Below, piece after piece: positions 1 through 8,822 of a stretch of DNA of 64,000 nt (its first letter is position 1; every line of letters starts with the position of its first letter). The notes under the pieces were generated by a model that ran no database searches, had not been told where the DNA came from, and saw only the letters and a program-made list of their open reading frames with translations. Both the position numbers and the translations under genes were made by a program. Source of the stretch: Gammaproteobacteria bacterium (GTDB lineage Bacteria; Pseudomonadota; Gammaproteobacteria; Ga0077536). Where the stretch lies: assembly GCA_024234975.1 (NCBI GenBank), contig JACKNH010000017.1, forward strand, positions 1 to 64,000, given 5' to 3'.

Positions 1-326
1 CAATGCTCGTAAAACACGCTGAAAACACCGTAGCGTTCCAGCGTTCGCCACGGAAATGCCGATTCTGTTTCCGCCACTGCAGGCGACGACATCGTGAGCG
101 GGACCGTGGGTGCTGTAACAATTTAACCCATTAGTCGAAATACCTCATTCGGATATCACGGATACCGTGATTGCAGGGCCGTGGGTTCAAATCGGCGCTT
201 TGGCAAGTTCGCCGCCGGCAATGGTTCCGCGACGCACAAAGTTATTCATTAGATGTGCGAACTTTTGAGATTCACAGGTAATCTTACGATAATGAATCGG
301 ATACACCTGAATATGGGGATGAAGTT
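1..326. other. Intergenic region upstream of the DUF1592 operon
   Basis: No convincing coding region in either direction: the long minus-strand frame that reaches into here lies opposite the next gene and is a shadow. The stretch holds a perfect 7-3-7 inverted repeat at 155-171 and an AT-richer segment just before the first gene, so it probably carries that operon's promoter and operator. Confidence 0.5.
155..171. promoter_or_regulatory. Perfect inverted repeat, candidate operator
   Basis: ATCACGG and CCGTGAT are separated by ATA, giving a perfect 7-bp dyad about 155 bp before the start of the first operon. No T-run follows, so a protein-binding site is more likely than a terminator. No regulator gene is adjacent, so the binding protein is unknown. 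Confidence 0.4.
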
Positions 327-2771
327 ATGGTAAGGCGCAATCTGCGCACCGTCGCGATGACCGCGGTCGGCGCTTTTACGGCCGTTTCTCCGCTGTTTGC
401 CGCGGCCGATACACAGACCGAACAGAACTGGTCTTTCATTGAATCGTACTGCACTGAATGCCATAACTTCGAGGAATGGGCCGGCGGTGTCGCATTCGAC
501 ACGATGAGCCCGGACAACATCGCGCATGATGCGGAAGTCTGGGAAGCCACCATCCGCAAGCTGCGTGGCGGCCAGATGCCGCCGCCCGGCACGGACCGGC
601 CGGAAGAATCCAACATCCAGAATATCGCCCAGTGGCTTGAATCCACGCTCGATAACGCTGCGCAACAAGGTCATGTCGGCAGAGTGCCGTTGAAACGCCT
701 TAACCGCCGCGAGTACGAAAACGCGATTCGCGATCTGCTCGGGATGAATGTGGACGCCACTGCGCTGTTGCCTGCCGATGACATCAAGGCAGGCTATGAC
801 AACATTGCCGCCGCCTTGCAAGTGACACCGACATTCATTGATCAATACCTCAACGCCGCCCGTACCATTGCCCATGATGCCATCGGCGATGCGCGGCCGA
901 TTCCAATCATGCAGACCTACGGCAATGTGGCGGACATGATCATTTCTTTGCCGCCGCGCGGCATCGACGGTACTGGTTCGCAGCAGCGCCACAATCAGGG
1001 CATGCCGTTCGGCACCCGTGGCGGCATGACGGTCGAACATAATTTCATGGCCGATGGCGAGTACGAATTGAACATCGGCGATCTCGCGCTCGCGCGCGAA
1101 GTTCCAAATATGGAATTCGAAAACACTGTTGTCGCGCTGCTGGACGGCACTGAGTTTTTCCGCACGACCATCGGTGGCGAACAGGATCACAAGACGATCG
1201 ACCAGCTGCTCGATGACGCCGTCGCGCGCATCAACGAACGATTGCGCAACATCAAGTTCCACGCCACGGCCGGCCAGCACACCATCACGGTGACGTTCCT
1301 GCAGCGGACCATGGCGGAGAGCGATGAGCGCGTCCGCATTCCAGCGCTCGAAGGCGGCCAGGATCGCATCCATGGTGTTCATGCGCTGCAGATTCGCGGG
1401 CCACTGTCAGTCAGTGGCTTGTCCGATACCGTCAGCCGCGAACGCATCTTCGTCTGCTATCCAAGGGAACCCGCCGAAGAAGCCGCCTGCGCAACGGAAA
1501 TCGTCACCAGTCTGGCCAACCGCGCATTCCGGCGTCCGGCCACCGAGGCCGAGATTGGCGATCTGGTGGCGTTCTACCAGGCCAGCCGCAAAACCCAGGA
1601 TTTCGAAGCAAGCATCCGGGACACCTTGAGCGCTGTGCTGGTCAGTCCACATTTCATCTACCGCGCTGAAGCCGGGGTCATGGATGCCGACTCGCAATCG
1701 ATCTCCGATTACGAACTGGCCTCGCGACTTTCGTTCTTCCTCTGGAGCAGTATTCCGGATGAAGAGCTGCTTGGTCTTGCACGTCAGGGCAAGCTGAAGG
1801 ATTCAAAAACCTTGCGCGCGCAGATCCAGCGCATGCTGGCAGATGACAAGGCCCGCGCGCTGGTCGACGATTTTGCCGGCCAATGGCTGCATCTCGCCCG
1901 CCTGGATGAAATCCAGCCCAATGGCCGACTGTTCCGCTATGCGAGTCGTTCACTGGATCCCCGCACGATGTTCAAGGAGGAGATCGGCCTGTTCGTTGAG
2001 AGCGTGCTGCTCAGTGATCAGTCGGTACTGCGGCTGCTGGATGCGGACTACACCTACCTGAACGAACGGCTGGCGATGCATTACGGCATCGAAGATGTCA
2101 AAGGCAGCAAGTTCCGCCGCGTCCAACTGACCGACACCAACCGCTTCGGCCTGCTGGGTAAAGGCGGCATCCTGATGATGACGGCCAATCCCAACCGTAC
2201 CTCACCGGTATTGCGCGGCAGCTGGATTCTGGAACGCATTCTCGGCACACCGCCGGCTACACCACCACCGAACGTGGAAGCCTTGCCGGAAAATACCGGC
2301 AGCGGTCCGGCGCGTACTGTTCGTGAGCGTCTGGAACAACACCGTGAACAACCGCATTGCTTCGCCTGCCATGCACCGATGGATTCGCTGGGCATGGCGT
2401 TGGAGAATTTCAATACCGTCGGCCAGTTCCGTGCGTTCGACCCTGACACGCTGACCGAGATCGACACCACCGGCGTGCTGCCGGATGGCACCGTCATCAA
2501 GGGGCCGACCGGCCTGCGTGAAGCACTCATCGCTCGTTCCGACATGTTCGTCGGCAACCTGACCAGGAACCTGCTGACTTACGCACTGGGGCGTGAACTC
2601 GACTATCGCGACATGCCCAACGTCCGTGCCATCGTCCGCGAGGCCGCCAGGGATGATTACCGCTTTGAATCGATCATTTACCAGATCGTGAACAGCGATG
2701 CCTTCATGAAGCGTGAGCGTTACCTGTCATCGTCCGAGGAAGCCGCGGACAAGCAGGCGTCCCTGGACTGA
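327..2771 (+). CDS. Planctomycete-type cytochrome / DUF1592-DUF1588-DUF1585 family protein
   Basis: Predicted exported 814-residue protein with an N-terminal signal peptide ending around A26. A c-type heme motif C42-x-x-C45-H46 lies in the planctomycete cytochrome-like domain. It is followed in order by DUF1587 (about 115-180, R-L-N-R-R-E-Y), DUF1595 (near 400, R-A-F-R-R-P), DUF1592 (about 460-590), DUF1588 (about 595-660) and DUF1585 at the C terminus. A second CxxCH (C678, C681, H682) sits between the last two. The biochemical role of this family is not established; the heme motifs suggest periplasmic redox. The start is supported by a GGGGAT/GAAG-type ribosome site. It heads an operon with a DUF1552 gene, its usual partner in Planctomycetes and Acidobacteria. 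Confidence 0.88.
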   Translation: MVRRNLRTVAMTAVGAFTAVSPLFAAADTQTEQNWSFIESYCTECHNFEEWAGGVAFDTMSPDNIAHDAEVWEATIRKLRGGQMPPPGTDRPEESNIQNIAQWLESTLDNAAQQGHVGRVPLKRLNRREYENAIRDLLGMNVDATALLPADDIKAGYDNIAAALQVTPTFIDQYLNAARTIAHDAIGDARPIPIMQTYGNVADMIISLPPRGIDGTGSQQRHNQGMPFGTRGGMTVEHNFMADGEYELNIGDLALAREVPNMEFENTVVALLDGTEFFRTTIGGEQDHKTIDQLLDDAVARINERLRNIKFHATAGQHTITVTFLQRTMAESDERVRIPALEGGQDRIHGVHALQIRGPLSVSGLSDTVSRERIFVCYPREPAEEAACATEIVTSLANRAFRRPATEAEIGDLVAFYQASRKTQDFEASIRDTLSAVLVSPHFIYRAEAGVMDADSQSISDYELASRLSFFLWSSIPDEELLGLARQGKLKDSKTLRAQIQRMLADDKARALVDDFAGQWLHLARLDEIQPNGRLFRYASRSLDPRTMFKEEIGLFVESVLLSDQSVLRLLDADYTYLNERLAMHYGIEDVKGSKFRRVQLTDTNRFGLLGKGGILMMTANPNRTSPVLRGSWILERILGTPPATPPPNVEALPENTGSGPARTVRERLEQHREQPHCFACHAPMDSLGMALENFNTVGQFRAFDPDTLTEIDTTGVLPDGTVIKGPTGLREALIARSDMFVGNLTRNLLTYALGRELDYRDMPNVRAIVREAARDDYRFESIIYQIVNSDAFMKRERYLSSSEEAADKQASLD

Positions 2772-2815
2772 ACCCGAACCCTTGTTAAATGCATAGCCTT
2801 TCGAGGTAGTTGAAA

Positions 2816-4096
2816 ATGTTCATATCGAAAAAGCATTTGTCCCGTCGCCATGTTCTCAAGGGCCTGGGCACCGCGATTTCCCTGCCATTGCTCGACGCAA
2901 TGATTCCCGCCAGCACCGCGCTGGCGGCCACCGCCGCGGCGCCGAAAAGCCGTCTGGCGTATATCTACTTCCCGCATGGCGCGGTGATGAAGTACTGGGT
3001 GCCGGAGCAGACTGGCACCAAGTTTGAATACTCGCCGATTCTGAAGCCGCTGGAACCGCTGCACGACTATGTCACCGTGGTCAGCGGCTTGCGCAACAAA
3101 GGCGGCGAAAGCAGCAACCCGCACGGCATCATTGAAGAGACCTGGCTATCGTGCGTGGCGCCGGAAACCCGTGACCGCGCAGCCGACGGTTTGCGCGGCG
3201 TCACTGCAGACCAGCTTGCGGCACGCCATCTCGGTCAGGACACGCCGCTGGCGTCGCTGGAGCTGTGCGGCGAACCCGGCGGCGCGATCAACTATCGCAC
3301 CCCGCTGCAACCCCTGCCGCTGGAAGGCAATCCGCGCAAGGTGTTCTACTCGATGTTCGGTCAGGGCGATACCTACGAGGACCGCATTGCGATTCTCGGC
3401 CAGTCAGGCAGCCTGCTCGATTACGTCAAGTCGTCGACCGAAAGCCTGAAGCGCCAGCTGGATCCGGCGGACCAGGTGCTGGTCAGCGACTACCTCGATT
3501 CTGTGCGCGAAATTGAGGTCCGTATCCAGAAACTCGAAGCCGGTGCACGCGAGCTGACCGCGCTGCCGGATGCGCCCATAGGGCCGCCGGATAATTTCAC
3601 TGAACTGCTGGATATCCAGTTCGAAATGCTGGCGCTGGCGTTCCAGACCGGACAGACCCGCGTGGCCTCAATGCGCATGATCAAGGAAGCCAGCATGCGC
3701 GTGTTCTCCAATGTCGGCGTGGACGAAGCATTCCACCCGCTGTCCCACCACAAGAACCAGGAGAAGAGCTTCGAGAAGCTGGTGCGCATCCAGGCCTACC
3801 AGACCGAACGCGCTGCCAAATTCGCGGAACGTCTGAAGGGCATCCCCGATGGCGAAGGCTCCATCCTCGACAACACGCTGATGCTGTTCGGCAGCAACAT
3901 GAGCAACAGCGATCGACACGACAACGATCCATTGCCGTCGGTGCTGATTGGCAAGGCAGGTGGCGTCAAGGGCGGCCAGCATCTGCATTACCCGCAGGAC
4001 ACCCCGCATGCGCAATTGCTGCATACCATGCTCGACCGCGTCGGCGTCCATGTGGATACCTTCGCCGACAGCCCCGGCCCGTTCGCGGAAGTGTAA
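2816..4096 (+). CDS. DUF1552 family exported protein (Tat signal)
   Basis: A 426-residue protein of the DUF1552 family, which is almost always encoded next to DUF1592-type proteins. The N terminus carries a twin-arginine-like motif (S-R-R-H-V-L-K) followed by a hydrophobic stretch and A-x-A, so export by Tat in a folded, perhaps cofactor-bearing, state is likely. I chose ATG 2816 over TTG 2810 because the GAGGT ribosome site sits 8 bases before the ATG but abuts the TTG. The gap to the previous gene is 44 bases and to the next only 2, so they are cotranscribed. The family may be distantly related to sulfatase/alkaline-phosphatase-fold proteins, but I see no diagnostic motif and the function is unknown. 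Confidence 0.85.
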   Translation: MFISKKHLSRRHVLKGLGTAISLPLLDAMIPASTALAATAAAPKSRLAYIYFPHGAVMKYWVPEQTGTKFEYSPILKPLEPLHDYVTVVSGLRNKGGESSNPHGIIEETWLSCVAPETRDRAADGLRGVTADQLAARHLGQDTPLASLELCGEPGGAINYRTPLQPLPLEGNPRKVFYSMFGQGDTYEDRIAILGQSGSLLDYVKSSTESLKRQLDPADQVLVSDYLDSVREIEVRIQKLEAGARELTALPDAPIGPPDNFTELLDIQFEMLALAFQTGQTRVASMRMIKEASMRVFSNVGVDEAFHPLSHHKNQEKSFEKLVRIQAYQTERAAKFAERLKGIPDGEGSILDNTLMLFGSNMSNSDRHDNDPLPSVLIGKAGGVKGGQHLHYPQDTPHAQLLHTMLDRVGVHVDTFADSPGPFAEV

Positions 4097-4098
4097 AC

Positions 4099-5568
4099 GT
4101 GATGATGCTGCGGAAATCTCTTTTACAAGCCATTGCCGGCGTGCTCAGTCTGGCCGGCGCCGCCACCGTCATCGCCAGCGACTTGCAGGAGGATGCAAAG
4201 TATCGCTATCCGGATGGCAGTACGCCGCTGCAGTGGGCGGTTTATGACGGTGATACTGATCGCGTCAAAACATTGCTGAAGGCCGGTGCTGACGTCAACG
4301 CGACCAACAACTACGGCGCCAACGCGATGCAACTCGCGGCCGAAGTCGCTGACACGCGCATGCTGAAGCTGTTGCTCGACGCCGGCGCCAACGCCGATTC
4401 ACCCAACCCCGAAGGCCAGACCGCGTTGATGCTGGTTGCGCGCACCGGCAACGTCGATGCGGCCAAACTGCTGGTGAAACACGGTGCCACCGTGGATGCC
4501 CGGGAAGGCTGGGGCCAGCAGACCGCGTTGATGTGGGCCTCCGCCCGCCGCCACCCCGAGATGATGGCTTACCTCATTGCGCAAGGCGCGGATATCAATG
4601 CCCGCTCGGTCTGGCGTGATTACCAGCGGCATCTCACCGCTGAAAGCCGCGCCAAGAACATGGATTCCGGTGGTCTCACGCCGTTGCTGTACGCAGCGCG
4701 CGAGAACTGCCTTGAATGCGTGAAGGTGTTACTGAAGAACGGCGTCGACAAGGATCTGCCGGATCCGGATCGCGTATCGCCGTTGCTGCTTTCCATCATC
4801 AACACCAATTGGGATATCGCCAAGCTGTTGATTGAAGCAGGCGCAGACGTCAACCAGTGGGACATTTATGGCCAGGCGCCGTTGTTCGCGGCGGCCATGC
4901 GGCAACCGCAGGCGGATGTCACTTCAATCGATACATTGAACGAGACCAACGGCGCCACCGTCGTCCGCATGCTGCTGGATGCCGGCGCCAATCCGAACAT
5001 GCAGTTGTTCATGCGCCCGGCAGATCTGTTCGGCTCCGGCGTTTCGCGTGGTACGACCCCGCTGCACGCAGCCGTGGCCAATTCCGATCCTGAAATCGTT
5101 TCGCTGCTGATTGAGCGTGGTGCGGAAGTGAACCGCAACGACGCCGACAACGAATCGGCGCTGATGCTGGTGATGCAGCGTCGTGACCGCGCCGGTGTCG
5201 TTCCGATCATCGAAACGCTGGTAACGGCGGGCGCTGACGTCGACGCCAATGCGCTGTACCACCATTTGCAACGCACCCGCGGCGGTACGCCATTGCACTA
5301 CGCGGTTCGTGCGGGTAACAACGCCGCCATCGAAGCACTGGTCAAAGCAGGCGCTGAGGTCAATCAGAAGGATCCGGATGGACTGACCGCGCTCGATTAC
5401 GCCATGGCGCGAGGCTACATTCCATTCCTGCAGAAACGCGAAGCGCCACGCATGGATCTGGCCAAGACCTTGCGCGCGTCCGGCGCCACGGTCGAATTGC
5501 CGGAGGAGCCGTACTGGCCGCCGGTGGGTCCGCCGATTGGCTATGAAGCCACGATCTGGCCGCTTTGA
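4099..5568 (+). CDS. Exported ankyrin-repeat protein
   Basis: A 489-residue protein with a signal peptide (cleavage likely after I-A-S near residue 27), followed by ankyrin repeats along nearly the whole length. Recurrent T-P-L-x-x-A and L-L-x-A-G-A-D-V-N units start near residues 40, 75, 108, 142, 195, 228, 265, 325, 362 and 405. The repeats should form a protein-binding solenoid in the periplasm, possibly docking the DUF1592 or DUF1552 partners. The gene starts 2 bases after the DUF1552 stop. GTG 4099, ATG 4102 and ATG 4105 are all possible starts; the GGAAG site fits the first two. Ankyrin proteins beside DUF1592/DUF1552 genes are a recurring arrangement. Confidence 0.88.
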   Translation: MMMLRKSLLQAIAGVLSLAGAATVIASDLQEDAKYRYPDGSTPLQWAVYDGDTDRVKTLLKAGADVNATNNYGANAMQLAAEVADTRMLKLLLDAGANADSPNPEGQTALMLVARTGNVDAAKLLVKHGATVDAREGWGQQTALMWASARRHPEMMAYLIAQGADINARSVWRDYQRHLTAESRAKNMDSGGLTPLLYAARENCLECVKVLLKNGVDKDLPDPDRVSPLLLSIINTNWDIAKLLIEAGADVNQWDIYGQAPLFAAAMRQPQADVTSIDTLNETNGATVVRMLLDAGANPNMQLFMRPADLFGSGVSRGTTPLHAAVANSDPEIVSLLIERGAEVNRNDADNESALMLVMQRRDRAGVVPIIETLVTAGADVDANALYHHLQRTRGGTPLHYAVRAGNNAAIEALVKAGAEVNQKDPDGLTALDYAMARGYIPFLQKREAPRMDLAKTLRASGATVELPEEPYWPPVGPPIGYEATIWPL

Positions 5569-5664
5569 TATGTAGTCGTAGTCGCGGGCAGCAATGTCCG
5601 CCTGACGCATCCGCCATCAGGCCGCGTTACCGCGCCGGTGGCCGACGATAAATTGGGGAAATTC

Positions 5665-6582
5665 GTGATTAACCTATCCATGCATCATGTACTACGCCAG
5701 GCCAGCGGTGTCGCAATGGCCTTGCTGATTTGCGGTTCGGCTGCCAATACACATGCCGCCGATCCGATCAGCGCCAGTGAGCTGAAACCGGGCATCTTTC
5801 TTTTCCAGGGCGCCGGCGGCAATGTCGTGGCATTGGCCGATGGCAGCGACGCGCTTGTCATCGATGGTGGACGCAAGCAGAACAGTGACGCCTTGTTCAA
5901 AGCCATCCGCGAGGCCACCGGCGCGAGCCGGATCAAGTGTCTGTTCAACACCCATTGGCATCCGGAACAGACCGGCTTGAACGAACGTGCCGGCAAGGAC
6001 CACGCCACCATCATCGCGCATGAGCAGACGGCGATGTATCTTGGTCACCGTGCCGAGTCGACGCTGTTTTCCGGCTACATCGCACCGTTACCGAAGGGCA
6101 GCCAGCCGACCGAGCGCCCGCGCGGTGACGGCAGCCTGGACTTCGGCGGCCAGCACATCGAATACGGTTACCTGCCCGCAGCCCATACCAACGGCGATCT
6201 CTATGTTTACTTCCCGGGTGTGAACCTGCTGGTGGCAGGCGGCGCGGCAGGCTCCGACGAGTGGCCGCTGATTGACTATCGCAATGGTGCGTTCATCGGC
6301 GGACTGGTGCGTGGCTACGAAAAGCTGGCTGGCATCGGCAACGCACAGACCGTCGTCGTCCCCGCCCACGGTCGCACCATGACCGGTGCTGAAGTCGCTA
6401 CCCAGCGCGATATGTACCAGAAGCTGTTCGTGGACTTGAACGCCTGGATGAACAAGGGCATGGGTTATGACGACATCGTCGACATCAACCCGCTGCACGG
6501 CTACGAGGCCCAGTTCGGCGATCCATCAGTGTTCCTCGATGGCGCCTACCGCAGCATGGAAATGGCCTACGTCCCGAACTGA
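5665..6582 (+). CDS. Metallo-beta-lactamase-fold protein with altered metal motif
   Basis: About 305 residues with a signal peptide ending in T-H-A-A and a metallo-beta-lactamase-like fold. Recognisable are the T-H-W-H segment, H-T-N-G-D and a late P-A-H-G. The usual H-x-H-x-D-H signature is instead H97-W-H99-P-E101-Q102, so the Asp and third His of the second metal site are missing; a single metal or a changed chemistry is likely. GTG 5665 is preferred over GTG 5638 because TGGGGAAA lies just upstream and the protein then begins with a normal signal peptide. It closes the DUF1592 operon, 96 bases after the ankyrin gene. Substrate unknown. Confidence 0.78.
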   Translation: MINLSMHHVLRQASGVAMALLICGSAANTHAADPISASELKPGIFLFQGAGGNVVALADGSDALVIDGGRKQNSDALFKAIREATGASRIKCLFNTHWHPEQTGLNERAGKDHATIIAHEQTAMYLGHRAESTLFSGYIAPLPKGSQPTERPRGDGSLDFGGQHIEYGYLPAAHTNGDLYVYFPGVNLLVAGGAAGSDEWPLIDYRNGAFIGGLVRGYEKLAGIGNAQTVVVPAHGRTMTGAEVATQRDMYQKLFVDLNAWMNKGMGYDDIVDINPLHGYEAQFGDPSVFLDGAYRSMEMAYVPN

Positions 6583-6597
6583 TTTTTTTCTGGCTGA

Positions 6598-6624
6598 CCT
6601 CCGGGGCCATCAGCACCCCGGAGG
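6598..6624. terminator. Hairpin between convergent genes
   Basis: Perfect 9-bp stem CCTCCGGGG/CCCCGGAGG with a 9-base loop, in the short gap between a plus-strand and a minus-strand gene. There is no T-run directly after the stem on either strand, so it is terminator-like rather than a textbook intrinsic terminator. Confidence 0.5.
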
Positions 6625-6638
6625 CCGAACGATTCCCG

Positions 6639-7220
6639 TTACTGCGCGAGGCGATCGAGATCCCGAATCGGATTCACATCCCCCGCCAGCCGATCCGACA
6701 TCATTTCGTTCTTGATCTTGCGCATGGTGAAATACCACTTGCCATCGATCTTCCGGTATTCATCTTCAGATGACCCGTAGGCCTGGGCGATGGGGGGCTG
6801 CCCCTCGGGGACATCGTTGTAGAACTCGAACCAGTAGGCACGGCCATAGGCGATGTCGCCGCGGACCTCGATCACGTTATTGGTGATGAAGTGACGAAGG
6901 ACCGGCTTCTCCTTATGCGTACCGGTGCCGAAGCGATCACGCATTTCCTGCGTCTCTTTCAAAATCTGATCACGACCGAGAATGACACCGCCGGCCCAAT
7001 CCAATCGGCCGTCGGGCGCAAACACGTCGGCATAGGCTTCGCCATCATTGAAGTCCAGCGCGAACAGGTAACGCGCCTGCAGATTTTCGATCTCTGCCCT
7101 GTCGTTGGCGTAATTTGAAACCGGCGCGGCAGCAGGCGGCGGCGCCGAAACCTGTTGGGAACAACCCACAGCCAGAACGGCAGCGCTCATCACTGCCGCC
7201 AGAAGAATGGTTTGACGCAT
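6639..7220 (-). CDS. SnoaL-like (NTF2-fold) lipoprotein
   Basis: A 193-residue protein with a lipoprotein signal (L-A-V-G-C, lipidated Cys at residue 20), a Pro/Ala-rich linker and one SnoaL-like domain of the NTF2 fold (D-R-A-E-I-E-N-L-Q-A-R-Y, then F-A-P-D-G-R-L and a C-terminal Y-R-K-I-D-G-K-W-Y-F sheet). Such domains bind or isomerise small hydrophobic, often polyketide- or steroid-like, molecules, or act as non-catalytic binders. An ideal AGGAGG site lies 8 bases upstream of the ATG. A paralogue lacking the lipobox is at 52700-53248. The likely location is the periplasmic face of a membrane. Confidence 0.85.
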   Translation of the reverse strand: MRQTILLAAVMSAAVLAVGCSQQVSAPPPAAAPVSNYANDRAEIENLQARYLFALDFNDGEAYADVFAPDGRLDWAGGVILGRDQILKETQEMRDRFGTGTHKEKPVLRHFITNNVIEVRGDIAYGRAYWFEFYNDVPEGQPPIAQAYGSSEDEYRKIDGKWYFTMRKIKNEMMSDRLAGDVNPIRDLDRLAQ

Positions 7221-7397
7221 TGACTCCCCCTCCTAAGACTCGCTTGTTCAAAGTAGAGCCACTATAGTCTTTGTGACCGGATCCGGGCCAGCCCGGCGGC
7301 CGCGAGCAGCGAACGCCGACGGCGTCACAACTTCCAGCGTCATCATTGGTTAAGTATATGAGCCAGTTGCCGCTGCCGGATTTCACCTTACCTGCGG

Positions 7398-7895
7398 ATG
7401 TATATCACCATGAATCCAGACTCTACCGCTGACGCCCGTCCAAAGCTGTACCGCGCATTCATCGCCTGCCTGCTCACGATTTCCATGACATTGCCTGTGG
7501 TTCCGGCGCACGCTGCTTCGTCGAAAGGCGAACATGGCGGCGGTAAACCGGCGCAAGGCCAGCACCCTGAAGCAGGCGGCAAGGGCGGAAACGATAGTAC
7601 TGCCTCTGCAGTGGCCACCGGCATCGCCGTCACGTTGACCGCGTTGCAGGCGCGCGACTATGCGGTCAATTCGCAGGCCACCGGTTACAAACCGCTGCCG
7701 CCGGGTATCGCAAAGAATCTGCAACGCGGCAAACCATTGCCGCCGGGCATCGCCAAGCGCGGCATTCCCGCTGACATGCAAAGACAACTACCGCAATACG
7801 AAGGTCATGAGTGGCGCGCGGTGGGTCGGGATCTGGTCCTGGTCGCCATCGGCACCTTGATTGTCGTCGAGATATTGAACAACGTGTTCGACTGA
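7398..7895 (+). CDS. CigR/RcnB-like periplasmic protein
   Basis: A 165-residue exported protein. A signal peptide (to A-H-A-A, about residue 39) precedes a Gly/Lys/His-rich low-complexity stretch. The diagnostic repeat P-L-P-P-G-I-A-K occurs twice about 15 residues apart, and the C-terminal membrane-type segment (G-R-D-L-V-L-V-A-I-G-T) ends with N-V-F-D. This is the pattern of the CigR ('anti-virulence regulator') family related to RcnB. Its role outside Salmonella is unknown. It is transcribed alone, divergent from the SnoaL lipoprotein gene. ATG 7398 or ATG 7410 could be used; neither has a strong ribosome site. Confidence 0.8.
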   Translation: MYITMNPDSTADARPKLYRAFIACLLTISMTLPVVPAHAASSKGEHGGGKPAQGQHPEAGGKGGNDSTASAVATGIAVTLTALQARDYAVNSQATGYKPLPPGIAKNLQRGKPLPPGIAKRGIPADMQRQLPQYEGHEWRAVGRDLVLVAIGTLIVVEILNNVFD

Positions 7896-7958
7896 CAGCA
7901 CGTCAATCCAACCAGTCAACTGCATCAACCGTTGCGGCACTCCCGCGCCGCTATGCTC

Positions 7959-8810
7959 TCAAGGATTCTCGCAGACCACGTAGGACAAGTCTTCACCCTC
8001 GCCTTCATGTTGAATGCAGATCGGGCGCAGGTAGTCATCCTCGAACACCATGCCCGAGAAGTTGTCCTCGCGGGGATTCTCTTCGCAGTCGAACTCCAAC
8101 GGTTGCTGCCCGTTGACCCACGCCCATTCCCGTTTGATCGTGACCGGCGCAGTGAACGTCTCGGGGTCTTCCAGCGTAATTTCCAGGAACAATGTGGTGC
8201 CGTCAGCGCTCTTGCTGATGCTTTCCGTCAGGTGGAGCTGGTCGGAATGGCGGGCGGTATCGAGCATGCCGCGGCCGTTGAAACCGATGGTATCGATCAT
8301 CAATGTATCGCCTTGCCAATGGGCGATTGAATCGCCACCGTAGCTGGGCGTGATGTCGGTGGGATGCGCATCGGCGAAATACACTTCGCGCAGATCACGG
8401 ATTTCATCCATGACGACAAACGCAATCTTTGCGCTGTTCTGCAGAACATAGACCGGCGCAATGGGACCGAAAGCCTGGTTGGCGCCGGTCGGGCGGCACA
8501 TGACATGCGGCGTTGCCAATTGGGTGCCTTGTGTCGACATCTTGCTCGCGTAGTCAACCCGCGCCTGCGCAGTCGTAGTCAACGGTAACGGCACACCCAG
8601 CCAGAACGGCAGCATCACACCCTTCACCGGCTTGCTGCGCCACAGACCACTGAAATCACGCGGGTCGGTCGATGGCTCGTAGCCGGGGATGGATGGCGCC
8701 TGCTCCATTGCGAACGCGTTGTCCGCAGCACTTGCAATGAACGAATGGCCCGACAAAGTCAGCGCAGCCAAAGATGGCAGCAGGATGCGAGTGCATAGGT
8801 TTGGTCTCAT
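7959..8810 (-). CDS. Exported GHW-GDTL family protein (copy 1)
   Basis: About 283 residues with a signal peptide ending in A-S-A-A. A D-x-S-G-L-W motif sits at the mature N terminus, and the family core reads D-S-I-A-H-W-Q-G-D-T-L-M-I-D-T-I-G-F. Downstream are H-S-D-Q-L-H-L-T-E and a C-terminal C-E-N-P; the later Cys residues may form disulfides. I do not recognise a characterised member. The predicted strand-rich pattern suggests a secreted lipocalin-like or beta-barrel binding protein, but that is inference. ATG 8810 is chosen over 8816 because GGAGG abuts the latter. It is the last gene of a three-gene minus-strand operon, 12 bases after copy 2. Confidence 0.75.
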   Translation of the reverse strand: MRPNLCTRILLPSLAALTLSGHSFIASAADNAFAMEQAPSIPGYEPSTDPRDFSGLWRSKPVKGVMLPFWLGVPLPLTTTAQARVDYASKMSTQGTQLATPHVMCRPTGANQAFGPIAPVYVLQNSAKIAFVVMDEIRDLREVYFADAHPTDITPSYGGDSIAHWQGDTLMIDTIGFNGRGMLDTARHSDQLHLTESISKSADGTTLFLEITLEDPETFTAPVTIKREWAWVNGQQPLEFDCEENPREDNFSGMVFEDDYLRPICIQHEGEGEDLSYVVCENP

Positions 8811-8822
8811 CGTCATCCTCCT

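Noticed and set aside
180..215. tRNA-like GGTTCAAATC T-loop sequence
   Set aside because: The flanking bases do not form a T stem or acceptor stem, and no anticodon arm is found upstream.
249..1382. 377-codon open frame on the minus strand
   Set aside because: It lies opposite the well-supported DUF1592-family gene, has no family pattern or ribosome site, and is a shadow produced by GC-rich codon use.
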